Positions 8,886 through 17,227 of a stretch of 64,000 nt of DNA are shown here, piece after piece. Below the pieces are notes generated by a model. It was not told the DNA's origin, did not search any database, and saw nothing but the letters and a program-made list of their open reading frames with translations. This stretch comes from Microbulbifer harenosus. Lineage in GTDB: Bacteria; Pseudomonadota; Gammaproteobacteria; Pseudomonadales; Cellvibrionaceae. The number at the start of each line of letters is the position of its first letter. Position 1 is the first letter of the stretch. The translations under genes and the position numbers were made by a program. The stretch covers positions 62,001 through 126,000 of the forward strand of contig NZ_VANI01000016.1 of NCBI RefSeq assembly GCF_005771435.1, written 5' to 3'.

Positions 8886-9980
8886 ATGAAATATAAATTT
8901 TTAGCGGCCGCTCTGGCCGCCAGTCTCCTACTGCCCGCAGCAGCTGTCTCGGCGCAGCCGGGTGGCAAACCGCAACTGGAAGTAGCCGCCGAGAGCGACG
9001 AAATGATCTGGAACGCGGTGGCGGTGCACCGGGACAGGGTGTTCGTGGCCGGCCCGCGCTGGACCGGCTCCAAGGGCCCGGCGCTGGCGCTGCTCGATAA
9101 CGACGGCAAGCCGAAAGCCTATCCGGATGCGGCCTGGAACGCCTGGCACCCGGGCGCCGACGCGGCCGGAGCCTTCGTCAATATCAATGCCATCCACCTG
9201 GATCGCGACAGCCTCTGGGTAGTGGACACCGGCGCGCCGGACTTCGGCGGCGATCCCCTGCCCGGTGGCGCCAAGCTGGTGCATATCGACCTCGTCCGCA
9301 ATCAGGTCGTGAAGCGCTATTTCTTCGGGCCGGAGATAGCCCCGCCGGGCAGCTATGTGGACGATGTGCGTTTCAGGGGCGACATCGCCTACCTGACGGA
9401 TGCGGGGCGCCCGGGACTGATCGTGCTCGACCTGGAAAACGGGATGGCACGCCGCGTGCTGGAGGGTCACCCATCGACTGTCGCGAGTACCGCGCGCCCG
9501 ATTGTGCTCGACGGAAACATCGTGAAGGCGCCGGACGGCTCGCCCCTCATGGTCAACAGCGATCCCCTGGACCTGTCCCCGGACGGCAAGTGGCTCTACT
9601 TCGGCCCCCTGTCTGGCCCCTGGTCGCGGATAGAGACCCGCTGGCTGGATGACGCGGGTCTGTCGGCGGAGGAACTGGCGGCAAAGGTCGAACCCTGGAC
9701 CAACCTGCCGCCGGTGGGTGGCACTGTAGTGGACGCCAACGGCGATTTCTATTTCACCGACCTGGCTGAAAATGCGCTCAAGCGGCGCGCGCCGGACGGC
9801 GAGATCACCACCGTTATCCGCGACCAGCGCCTGCACTGGGTGGACGCGCCCTTTATCGAAGAGGAGCGCACTATCTGGCTACCGGTGCCGCAAATGGATC
9901 GGGTTGCGCTGTTCAACGGCGGCACGGCAAAAACCCGCTGGCCGGTACAGCTCTTCCGACTCGAGCTCGAAAAGAAATAA
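8886..9980 (+). CDS. Exported major-royal-jelly / yellow-like beta-propeller protein
   Basis: A 364-residue protein. A signal peptide (MKYKFLAAALAASLLLPAAA, cleaved near AVSA-Q) directs it to the periplasm. The body looks like an SMP-30/MRJP (PF03022) six-bladed propeller, with repeats such as SLWVVDTGAPDFGG, YVDDVRFRGDIAYLTDAG and WLYFGPLSGPWSRIE. Such proteins bind small molecules or act as lactonases; the activity here is unknown. The open frame extends 157 codons upstream through the dehydrogenase gene, but ATG 8886 begins the signal peptide and has AGGA upstream. Confidence 0.82.
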   Translation: MKYKFLAAALAASLLLPAAAVSAQPGGKPQLEVAAESDEMIWNAVAVHRDRVFVAGPRWTGSKGPALALLDNDGKPKAYPDAAWNAWHPGADAAGAFVNINAIHLDRDSLWVVDTGAPDFGGDPLPGGAKLVHIDLVRNQVVKRYFFGPEIAPPGSYVDDVRFRGDIAYLTDAGRPGLIVLDLENGMARRVLEGHPSTVASTARPIVLDGNIVKAPDGSPLMVNSDPLDLSPDGKWLYFGPLSGPWSRIETRWLDDAGLSAEELAAKVEPWTNLPPVGGTVVDANGDFYFTDLAENALKRRAPDGEITTVIRDQRLHWVDAPFIEEERTIWLPVPQMDRVALFNGGTAKTRWPVQLFRLELEKK

Positions 9981-9991
9981 ACCCTAAACGC

Positions 9992-10020
9992 CGGCCGGTA
10001 AACGAGCGTTCTCCCGGCCG
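9992..10020. terminator. Stem-loop after the propeller gene
   Basis: CGGCCGG (9992-9998) pairs with CCGGCCG (10014-10020) across a 15-base loop, 12 bases after the stop. No T-run follows, so it is only a weak terminator candidate. The rest of the 9981-10156 gap contains no gene. Confidence 0.3.
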
Positions 10021-10156
10021 CGCCCTTTCCGGCGCCTATCTTACGTAAAAAGATCCACTAATATTTTCATGCCACTCCTATTGTCACAGGCCCAACCGAC
10101 AACCTAATCTCTCAATCCTGATATCCACCCTGGCCGTTTGACAGCTTTCCCCGTCT

Positions 10157-11281
10157 ATGAACCTCATCGGCAATCCGCAATACACTATCCGCCCCGTGGT
10201 TTCCGGTGACTTGAACCAGCTCTGTGCACTGGAAGAATCCAGCTTCCGTGGCGACCGCCTCAGCCGGCGCAGTTTCCGCCACTGGATCAAAACCGACAAC
10301 CGCGTGTTTCTTGTGGCCGAACAGGATGACACGCTGCTGGGCTACGTACTGGTGCTGCTGCGTCGCGGCACCCGCCTCGCCCGCCTCTACTCTCTCGCTG
10401 TCGGCCCCGCCGGGCGCGGCAAGGGCAACGGCAAAGCATTGCTCACCGCCGCCGAAGACGCCAGCAGCCGCAGCGGGCGCCTCTACATGCGTTTGGAGGT
10501 GGCCGAGCACAACAGCGCCGCCATTGCGCTGTACCAGCAACTGGGCTACCGCACTTTCGGCAGCTACGCGAATTACTATGAGGATTCCGGCAACGCCCTG
10601 CGTATGCAGAAGCGCATCCGCTATCGCCCGGAGAACCTGCACACTGCAGAAGTGCCGTGGTACGGCCAGCGCACCGAATTCACCTGCGGCCCCGCCGCCG
10701 CGATGATGGCCATGGCCGGGCTCGACCCGAGTTACACCCCCAACGCCAGCGATGAACTGGCGCTGTGGCGCGAGGCCACCACCATCTTCATGACTTCGGG
10801 ACACGGCGGCTGCCACCCCATTGGCCTGGCACTGGCACTGCAGAAGCGTGGCTTCAATTGCGAGATCTACCTGAACCAGAGCGGTACCCTGTTTATCGAC
10901 AGCGTGCGCAATCCGAAGAAAAAAATGGTGATGGAGCAGGTGGATGCGGACTTCCGACAGGAAGCGGCAGAACACGGTTTGCGTATCGTGGAACAGGATT
11001 TCACCCAGGGACAGTGCCAGCACTGGTTGGAGCAAGGTGCACTGGTATTACTGTTGATCAGCACCTATCGCTTGGATGGGAAAAAAGTACCGCACTGGGT
11101 AACGCTGACGGGAATGGACTCAGAGTGTTTTTACGTACACGACCCGGACGTGGACGATGAGGACAATCCGCTCGACAGCCAGTATCTGCCGATTGCCAGA
11201 GATGATTTCGCATTAATGTCCATGTTCGGAAAGGAGCGACTGAGAACGGCGGTAGTCATCAAGCGGCCAGATAAGACCTGA
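10157..11281 (+). CDS. GNAT acetyltransferase fused to a C39-like peptidase domain
   Basis: A 374-residue two-domain cytoplasmic protein. Residues 8-155 are a RimI-like GNAT domain with the acetyl-CoA loop GPAGRGKGNGKALL (83-96). Residues 165-370 resemble a C39 papain-like peptidase: Cys177 in EFTCGPAA, His313 in VPHWVTLTG and Asp329 in YVHDPD form a plausible catalytic triad. This GNAT/C39 combination is a recognised family in proteobacteria with no firm function; partners such as RimK-like ligases are not next to it here. Either domain could modify peptides or proteins; the substrate is unknown. Confidence 0.85.
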   Translation: MNLIGNPQYTIRPVVSGDLNQLCALEESSFRGDRLSRRSFRHWIKTDNRVFLVAEQDDTLLGYVLVLLRRGTRLARLYSLAVGPAGRGKGNGKALLTAAEDASSRSGRLYMRLEVAEHNSAAIALYQQLGYRTFGSYANYYEDSGNALRMQKRIRYRPENLHTAEVPWYGQRTEFTCGPAAAMMAMAGLDPSYTPNASDELALWREATTIFMTSGHGGCHPIGLALALQKRGFNCEIYLNQSGTLFIDSVRNPKKKMVMEQVDADFRQEAAEHGLRIVEQDFTQGQCQHWLEQGALVLLLISTYRLDGKKVPHWVTLTGMDSECFYVHDPDVDDEDNPLDSQYLPIARDDFALMSMFGKERLRTAVVIKRPDKT

Positions 11282-11380
11282 CGTCCAGCCACTTTAGGAT
11301 GGCATTTATTGACGCTGTTTTTTTCCAGTGACATTTGTCAAACTTGCTGCCCCCTTCAACGAATAACAGGAGAAATCCGG

Positions 11381-11776
11381 ATGACCCGTTGCTTGAAGCT
11401 TTTGCTGGTTTTTGCAACCTTCTGGTTGGCAGCCTGCACCAGCCACCCTCTCATGAATGTCTACGACCGGCCCGTACCGGACCGTTTAGATGGGAAGTCC
11501 CAGAACGCGGAAACCGTAGCCAAGGCAATTCATGCGGGCTGTATCGACAAGGGCTGGACCTGCCGCGAAGTCTCCCCGGGTGTGATTGACGCGTCCATTA
11601 CTGTACGTAAACACCGCGCAAATGCCGAGATCAACTACAACGCACAACGCTACAGCATTACCTATAAGAACAGCCATCTGCTGGATTACAACGAAAGGCG
11701 AAACACCATCCATCGCAATTACAACCGCTGGATAAATAACCTGGACCACGCAATTGCCAAGAGTCTAGTGTTGTAA
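11381..11776 (+). CDS. Small lipoprotein of unknown function
   Basis: A 131-residue protein with a lipoprotein signal (MTRCLKLLLVFATFWLAAC, lipobox LAAC at Cys19). The mature part has two further cysteines (CIDKGWTC) and a basic C-terminal half predicted to be soluble. The family was not recognised. ATG 11381 is preceded by AGGAG at 11368-11372; the frame opens earlier but lacks a ribosome site there. It converges with another lipoprotein gene and they share a terminator. Confidence 0.75.
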   Translation: MTRCLKLLLVFATFWLAACTSHPLMNVYDRPVPDRLDGKSQNAETVAKAIHAGCIDKGWTCREVSPGVIDASITVRKHRANAEINYNAQRYSITYKNSHLLDYNERRNTIHRNYNRWINNLDHAIAKSLVL

Positions 11777-11789
11777 TTGCGGTAGAAGC

Positions 11790-11826
11790 CCAACAACAAA
11801 GGCCCATCTAGGGCCTTTGTTGTTGG
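11790..11826. terminator. Bidirectional terminator, perfect 16-bp stem
   Basis: CCAACAACAAAGGCCC (11790-11805) and GGGCCTTTGTTGTTGG (11811-11826) pair perfectly around the loop ATCTA. It sits exactly between two convergent lipoprotein genes, so it probably ends both transcripts. Confidence 0.85.
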
Positions 11827-11838
11827 AGAGGGTCCTGC

Positions 11839-12300
11839 TTACGCTGCGGAACCGCCTTGGCTTATCTTCAGCAAAGCGGTCTTGGTCAACAGCTGATCGA
11901 CCAGCTCACGGATTTTTGTTTCCGCATCGATAAATTTGCTCATGTTAGCACCACCGCGTGTGGAGTCGTACAGTGCGCTGCCATCCGGTGCGCCATTGCG
12001 GTAAATCTTGATTTCCGCAAACGACATGTACAGGGCCATGTCCCATGTCCAGCGCGCATTGTAAGTCGCTGTCCATTCACACTCCACCAGGGAAGCGTTC
12101 GCCGGTAGAAGCCGGTTCTTTACCCCATTTGCAGTCAAAGAAGCCTGCAATTCCTTCAGGAAGCCCTCGCGCACTTTGGAGTTTTCCACAATACACAGCT
12201 CCCCACCAGAAGAAACGCTGGTAGGCTCTACGGTCTGCTGAATAGAACAGCCAGAAAACAGAACCACGGCCCCCAAAAGAAGAGAAAATTTTTTGTACAT
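11839..12300 (-). CDS. Sbal_3080-type lipoprotein
   Basis: A 153-residue lipoprotein: MYKKFSLLLGAVVLFSGC gives a lipobox with Cys18. The conserved stretches ELCIVENSKVREGFL, ATYNARWTWDMALYMSFAEI and SALYDSTRGGANMSKFIDA recall the Sbal_3080 lipoprotein family of gammaproteobacteria, whose function is unknown. Its base composition looks more AT-rich than the flanking genes. It converges with the lipoprotein gene at 11381 and is separated from the next minus-strand gene by about 100 bases. Confidence 0.75.
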   Translation of the reverse strand: MYKKFSLLLGAVVLFSGCSIQQTVEPTSVSSGGELCIVENSKVREGFLKELQASLTANGVKNRLLPANASLVECEWTATYNARWTWDMALYMSFAEIKIYRNGAPDGSALYDSTRGGANMSKFIDAETKIRELVDQLLTKTALLKISQGGSAA

Positions 12301-12405
12301 TTTTTATTCCATTTATAAGTATATCAATATAAGAGAGAGCGTCGATTTCATCACATTTAGATAGAATTTTGAACTGGGAAACACACGTATTGTGGGTGCG
12401 TCACT

Positions 12406-13050
12406 TTAGACAGTAATTTTTGAGTTGCGCTTTCTTTTCAGAAATTGTGGAAAGTTGTTCGCGTCATTCTTTCTCGGGAATATTTCTGTCGGTATTGACA
12501 CCCGAAGAAAGCCGCAAATGTTCTCCCAGCCCTCTTCAATATTCAGCGACAGTAATTGCTCGGGTCTTGCCAGGCCCAAAATATTATTCCTGTGGCGCTC
12601 ATAGGACTGTTGCAACATGGGTTTCTCTAAGGCATCTCCAAATGAACCAAAAAGTACTTCTCGTTCCACAAGTTCAAAAAAGGGCGAACGTCGCTCGAGA
12701 GGGATATTTTTAAGCCACTTCAGCGCCGGCACTATGGTCTGGCTGACACTTTGATACCAGCTCTCAAAAGGCCGTTCGGTATAAATGATTCTGGCATCGG
12801 GAAATTTGCGCAACAGGGAATAGAGGTGATTGCACGCAGGCCAGTCCACTACCGCGCGGTAACCGTGCAGCAGATTTCCCCAATCCGGCTCCGCTTTTTT
12901 AAGTTCTCCCAGCCACAGACAACACAAATCTGCATCCGCAGCGAAATCACTCATATGCAGGCAGGGAAAAAAACCGAGGCGTTCCAGCGCCAATTTCAGC
13001 GAGTAGGTACCAGTACGTCCCAGACTGGCACCGATGATGAGCGGCTTCAC
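12406..13050 (-). CDS. Sulfotransferase-like protein (Sulfotransfer_4 type)
   Basis: A 214-residue protein. The N-terminal GASLGRTGTYSLKLALERLGF is the PAPS 5'-phosphosulfate-binding loop of the Sulfotransfer_4 (PF17784) family, and YTERPFESWYQSVSQT matches the 3'-phosphate region. The start is GTG 13050, ten bases after the PagL-like gene, so it is probably the last gene of the aryl polyene operon. It is more AT-rich than the operon core, suggesting separate acquisition. It might sulfate the pigment or a lipid carrier, but Sulfotransfer_4 proteins are often uncharacterised and the substrate is unknown. Confidence 0.75.
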   Translation of the reverse strand: MKPLIIGASLGRTGTYSLKLALERLGFFPCLHMSDFAADADLCCLWLGELKKAEPDWGNLLHGYRAVVDWPACNHLYSLLRKFPDARIIYTERPFESWYQSVSQTIVPALKWLKNIPLERRSPFFELVEREVLFGSFGDALEKPMLQQSYERHRNNILGLARPEQLLSLNIEEGWENICGFLRVSIPTEIFPRKNDANNFPQFLKRKRNSKITV

Positions 13051-13060
13051 AACATGGGAA

Positions 13061-13597
13061 TCAGAAATTCAGGCCGACATTGATCACGAACGGCATATCG
13101 ATACCTTCGTTATCGCTGAACAGGTTGGCGTTGGAGAAGTGCTTCCAAGAGACCATCACCACCAGGTCTTCGCTGGATTGCCAGTTGATACGGGCGGCAT
13201 AGCCGACCTGGGCCTGGAAGGCGAAGTGATTGTCCTGGTGGCGATCGCCCAGCTGGTTGCTGCTGATATAGCTGGGACCCAGGGCGCGCACAAAGAAGTA
13301 GGGCTGGCCCCAGCTCTGCTTGCGCGGGTAGAGGTTCAGTTGCGGATAGATGGAAACCGCGTGAAAGGAATTGTTCTCTTGCGTATCGGTTTCCACTCGG
13401 GTGTAACTCACCCCCAGGTGGATGTGCTGCCGGTGGCTTTTTTCAAATTTCTTGAATGAATAATCAATGCCGTAGGTGCGATTGGTCTGCGGCGAATCCG
13501 GTTGCGGGCCGCCACCGGCACTGATCAACAGCTCGTTGGCCGCCGCCTGCTGGAAAAAAAATATCGAAATTATTATTGCAAGCAGACGGAGAACCAA
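13061..13597 (-). CDS. PagL-like acyloxyacyl hydrolase / lipid A deacylase
   Basis: A 178-residue exported protein (signal ending near QQAAA-NE) with alternating beta-barrel-like strands and a C-terminal aromatic residue (NVGLNF). WKHFSNANL matches the His-x-Ser-Asn motif of PagL (PF09411) lipid A 3-O-deacylases, in which His and Ser are catalytic; an acidic residue (NEGID) follows nearby. The start is TTG 13597 with GAGG eight bases upstream. It lies 14 bases after the last ketosynthase of the aryl polyene operon, so it may edit the lipid anchor of the pigment or the lipid A around it. Confidence 0.75.
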   Translation of the reverse strand: MVLRLLAIIISIFFFQQAAANELLISAGGGPQPDSPQTNRTYGIDYSFKKFEKSHRQHIHLGVSYTRVETDTQENNSFHAVSIYPQLNLYPRKQSWGQPYFFVRALGPSYISSNQLGDRHQDNHFAFQAQVGYAARINWQSSEDLVVMVSWKHFSNANLFSDNEGIDMPFVINVGLNF

Positions 13598-13611
13598 AGC
13601 GCTAACCTCAT

Positions 13612-14838
13612 TTAGATTATTTTTCTGAATATGAGCGAAGTATTGATGCCGCCGAAGGCGAAATTGTTACTCATCACGTACTCGGTATCCAGCTCGCGGC
13701 CATCTCCCTGAATGTAGTCCAGATCGGCGCACTCGGGATCGATATCGACGAGATTGATGGTGGGGTGAAACCAGCCCCGCTGCATCATCTGGATACTCGC
13801 CCAGGCCTCAAGCGCACCGCAGGCGCCGAGGGTGTGGCCGGTGTAGCTTTTCAGGGAGCTGATGGGCACAGCGCGGTCAAAGGCTTCGCGGGTGGCGCGG
13901 GTTTCGGCGACGTCACCGCGGTCGGTGGCAGTACCGTGGGCGCTGACATAACCGATGGCACTGCCGTCGATACCCGCTTGCGCCATGGCCTGTTTGAGGG
14001 CGACCTGCATGGTTGCGGCCTGCGGTTGGGTGACATGCTGTCCGTCCGAGTTGGTGCCAAAGCCGACGATCTCGGCATAGATACGGGCGCCGCGGGCCAT
14101 TGCGTGTTCATACTCTTCCAGAATCAGGGTGCCGGCGCCCTCGCCGATCACAAGGCCATCGCGATTCCGGTCAAACGGGCGCGGTGTGGTGCCGGGGGCG
14201 TCGTTGCTGGTGGATGTGGCAAACAGGGTGTCAAACACCGCCGCCTCTGTGGCACACAGCTCTTCGGCACCGCCGGCCACCATCACGGTCTGGCTGCCGT
14301 TGCGGATGGCTTCAAATGCGTAGCCGATCCCCTGGCTGCCGGAGGTGCAGGCGGAACTGGTGGTGTAGATGCGGCCGCACATGCCGAAGAAGACACCGAT
14401 ATTGACCGGGGCGGTGTGCGCCATCATTTTGATATAGCTGGTGGCGTTGAGGCCGTCGGTGCGGTGATTGATCAGCATATTGCCGAAGTCGCCGATGGCC
14501 GACGGCGTGCCGGCAGATGAACCGTAGGAAACGCCCGCCATGCCGCTGGTGATGACCGGGTCATCGAGCAGCCCGGCATCTTCCAGCGCCAGCTCGGTGG
14601 CGCGCACGGCGAGCAGTGATACGCGCCCCATACTGCGGATTCGCTTGCGGCTGTAGTGCGCCGGCTTGTCGAAATCCTTGACCGGTGCGCCGAGACGCGT
14701 ATTCAGGCCCTCATACTTGTCCCAGTCCTGCATGTACACCACACCCGACTGACGGTGGCGCAGCGCGTGTTCGACCGCATCCCAACCCTGGCCGATGGGC
14801 GACAATCCGGCCATCCCGGTGACGACGACACGTTTCAT
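13612..14838 (-). CDS. apeR: Beta-ketoacyl-ACP synthase, aryl polyene pathway
   Basis: A 408-residue FabF-like ketosynthase with an intact triad: Cys164 (SSACTSGS), His301 (SAHGTATD) and His335 (YTGHTLGA). It should condense malonyl units in polyene elongation. The frame can open at TTG 14844, but ATG 14838 overlaps the stop of the preceding ketoreductase as ATGA, the arrangement used across this operon. The position after the O, P and Q homologues matches apeR of the E. coli and Vibrio aryl polyene clusters; the symbol is by synteny. Confidence 0.87.
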   Translation of the reverse strand: MKRVVVTGMAGLSPIGQGWDAVEHALRHRQSGVVYMQDWDKYEGLNTRLGAPVKDFDKPAHYSRKRIRSMGRVSLLAVRATELALEDAGLLDDPVITSGMAGVSYGSSAGTPSAIGDFGNMLINHRTDGLNATSYIKMMAHTAPVNIGVFFGMCGRIYTTSSACTSGSQGIGYAFEAIRNGSQTVMVAGGAEELCATEAAVFDTLFATSTSNDAPGTTPRPFDRNRDGLVIGEGAGTLILEEYEHAMARGARIYAEIVGFGTNSDGQHVTQPQAATMQVALKQAMAQAGIDGSAIGYVSAHGTATDRGDVAETRATREAFDRAVPISSLKSYTGHTLGACGALEAWASIQMMQRGWFHPTINLVDIDPECADLDYIQGDGRELDTEYVMSNNFAFGGINTSLIFRKII

Positions 14839-15566
14839 CAGCAAAGCCCACCGTTTACTGAGATCACCTGGCGGGTGATATAGCCGGCGTGTTCGCTCAT
14901 CAGGAAGGATACGGTGGCGGCCACCTCTTCCGGTTTGCCGAGTCGACGGGCGGGGACCATTTTCATGATTTCATCCACCGGCAATTCCGCGCTCACCATA
15001 TCGGTGTCGATCAGCCCGGGGGCCACGCAGTTGACGGTGATCTTGCGCTTGGCCAGTTCCAGGGCCAGCGCCTTGCTGGCGCCAATCAGACCGGCCTTGG
15101 AGGCAGAGTAATTCACCTGGCCGCGGTTGCCGGCGATACCGGAAACGGAGGTCATCACCACGATACGACCACCGCTCTTGCGGCGCACCATGGGCATGGT
15201 CAACGGGTGCAGTACGTTGTAGAAGCCATCCAGATTGGTGTGCACCACCCGGTCCCAATCTTCCGCGGGCATTGCAGGGAAGGCGTTGTCGGCGGTGAGT
15301 CCGGCATTGCATACGACGCCGTAGTAGGCACCGTGGGTTTCCACGTCGGCTTCGAGCGCGCGGCGTGCGGCATCGCGATCGACGATGTCGAACTGCAGTA
15401 CGCGACTCTCGCGCCCCAGTGCGGAAATCTCACCCGCGACCTGCTCCGCCTCTTCGCGGCGGCTGCGACAGTGCAGCACAATGTTGAAGCCGTCCCCCGC
15501 CAGGCGCAGGGCAATCGCGCGCCCGATACCGCGGCTGGAGCCGGTAACCAGTACCCAATCAGACAT
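14838..15566 (-). CDS. apeQ: 3-ketoacyl-ACP reductase, aryl polyene pathway
   Basis: A 242-residue short-chain dehydrogenase of FabG type. TGSSRGIG (8-15) binds NADPH, CNAG is present, and the Ser-Tyr-Lys catalytic set is visible (SVSGIAG and VNYSASKAG). It should reduce the beta-keto group after each condensation. Its ATG follows the dehydratase gene with no gap and its stop overlaps the next ketosynthase, indicating translational coupling. Confidence 0.9.
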   Translation of the reverse strand: MSDWVLVTGSSRGIGRAIALRLAGDGFNIVLHCRSRREEAEQVAGEISALGRESRVLQFDIVDRDAARRALEADVETHGAYYGVVCNAGLTADNAFPAMPAEDWDRVVHTNLDGFYNVLHPLTMPMVRRKSGGRIVVMTSVSGIAGNRGQVNYSASKAGLIGASKALALELAKRKITVNCVAPGLIDTDMVSAELPVDEIMKMVPARRLGKPEEVAATVSFLMSEHAGYITRQVISVNGGLC

Positions 15567-16037
15567 TCAGCGTTTTTCCTTCAGATATTCTTCGATATTG
15601 TCCGGCTGAAACACGTTCAACCGCGCACTCTGTTCAACACCCTCGCCGGTGAGGCGACATTCGAACGTCGCCATACCATTGTCCGCCTGAAGCAGGCGCT
15701 CGACCGCAATTTCCAGCGTGCTACCGCAGGCAAACCAGGCCACAGTAGTGTTGAAACGGCGAGTACCGAGGAGGAAACCCAACTCTACCGGCTTTCCCGC
15801 CTGACGCGCATGGTAGCCGGAGAAAGCCGCTACCGCCTGCGCCATGTATTCAATCCCCACATAGGCCGGTACCCGATTGCCGCGGCTGAAAATACCATCG
15901 TCGCGCACTTTCACGCGCGCACGCAGGGTTTCCTCAGCGACTTCCAGCACTTCTTCCAGCAGGGACATATCGCCACTGTGGGGCACCAGTTCCTCAGCGC
16001 TATAGGGCTGGGCAGGGGACGATGGATGCTGTTCCAT
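15567..16037 (-). CDS. apeP: Hotdog-fold 3-hydroxyacyl-ACP dehydratase, aryl polyene pathway
   Basis: A 156-residue hotdog protein. PHSGDMSLLEEV carries the putative catalytic His and VGIEYMAQAVAAFSGYHA is the central hotdog helix typical of ApeP. It should dehydrate the 3-hydroxyacyl intermediate to a trans double bond, possibly together with the second dehydratase fused to the ligase at 25112. Its start overlaps the preceding ketosynthase stop (TAATG). Confidence 0.87.
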   Translation of the reverse strand: MEQHPSSPAQPYSAEELVPHSGDMSLLEEVLEVAEETLRARVKVRDDGIFSRGNRVPAYVGIEYMAQAVAAFSGYHARQAGKPVELGFLLGTRRFNTTVAWFACGSTLEIAVERLLQADNGMATFECRLTGEGVEQSARLNVFQPDNIEEYLKEKR

Positions 16038-17203
16038 TATTTTCCCAGTATCAGGGAGCAGTTGCTTCCGCCGAAGGCGAAAGAATTGCTCATTACATAG
16101 TCGGGCGCAGGCGCGTCAACGCCCTCACGCAACAGATTCAGTGATGGCAGAGCCGGGTCGCTGCCGCCGCCATTGCAGTGCGGCGGCAGGCGGCCGCGGG
16201 TAAGCGCTAGCCAGCAGAACGCCGCCTCCAGGGCACCGGCAGCGCCCAAGGTGTGGCCGGTCATCGGTTTGGTGGAGGAGCAGCTCACCGCATCCCCGAG
16301 CAGACGACTCACCGCCCGCGACTCCATCACGTCATTCTGGGGAGTACCGGTACCGTGCAGGTTCAGGTAACCAATGGCCGACGCCGCCAGACCGGCATCC
16401 CGCAGCGCACCACGCATGGCGGCTTCGGCACCGCGCCCCTCGGGTTCCGGCCCCGACATGTGGTGGGCATCCGAACTCGCGGCAATGCCGCACAAGCGCA
16501 CCGGCCCGGGCTCGCGGCTCATGATAAACATGGCACCCGCCTCTCCCAAGTTGATACCGTCGCGGTCGGCACTGAATGGCCGCGTGTGCGCGGCACTCAA
16601 GGCGCCCAGGCCATTGAACCCAGTGACCGTCATGCCGCACAGGGTGTCCACACCACCCACCAGCACCGCGTCGCACGCGTCCATGGCAAGCAGGCGACGC
16701 GCGCTGGCAAAGGCATTGGCACTGGAGGAGCAGGCTGTGGACACGGTGAGACGGGGTCCGCCCAGCCCCAGAAATCGGGCGACGTATTCCGCCAGCGCGG
16801 CCATCTGTTGTTGATAGCGGTAGCGGTAATTTTTGCCATCCTCGCCAGCGAGCCGCTGCTCGCCGCTGGCGATACCGGAAGTGGATGTCCCCATGACAAC
16901 GCCGATACGCGCCGCCCCGTGGCGATTCACCAGTGCGTCCAGTGGCTCTCTCAAGGTAGCCAGCACCTGCTGCGCCAGGCGGTTGTTGCGGCAGTCGTAC
17001 TCCCGCAGCGCTTCAGGTACCGCTGGCAGCGCCGTGTCCACCACGCCAAAACGACCGTAGTCAGGGCCGAGCCACTGGCTACCCGGACGCATCGCGGAGA
17101 TGTCGCCGCGAAACAGGCGTTCGGCCACCCGGTCTGCGTCCGCATCTGAGCCCGTGCCCAGGGCACAGGTCAGGCTCATATGGTTGAGGTAATAGTCGGG
17201 CAT
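16037..17203 (-). CDS. apeO: Beta-ketoacyl-ACP synthase, aryl polyene pathway
   Basis: A 388-residue ketosynthase with Cys158 (STACSSSA), His283 (LHGTGTPQ) and His317 (MTGHTLGA). In characterised aryl polyene systems the ApeO-type enzyme pairs with the chain-length factor ApeC, here encoded at 28800. ATG 17203 is chosen; a GTG one codon upstream (17206) is an alternative. It lies 24 bases after the flavoprotein gene. Confidence 0.88.
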   Translation of the reverse strand: MPDYYLNHMSLTCALGTGSDADADRVAERLFRGDISAMRPGSQWLGPDYGRFGVVDTALPAVPEALREYDCRNNRLAQQVLATLREPLDALVNRHGAARIGVVMGTSTSGIASGEQRLAGEDGKNYRYRYQQQMAALAEYVARFLGLGGPRLTVSTACSSSANAFASARRLLAMDACDAVLVGGVDTLCGMTVTGFNGLGALSAAHTRPFSADRDGINLGEAGAMFIMSREPGPVRLCGIAASSDAHHMSGPEPEGRGAEAAMRGALRDAGLAASAIGYLNLHGTGTPQNDVMESRAVSRLLGDAVSCSSTKPMTGHTLGAAGALEAAFCWLALTRGRLPPHCNGGGSDPALPSLNLLREGVDAPAPDYVMSNSFAFGGSNCSLILGK

Positions 17204-17227
17204 CACACTACTCGGTTTAATTCGTCC

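Noticed and set aside
14889..16100. 403-codon plus-strand open frame across the reductase and dehydratase genes
   Set aside because: Antisense shadow of conserved aryl polyene genes.
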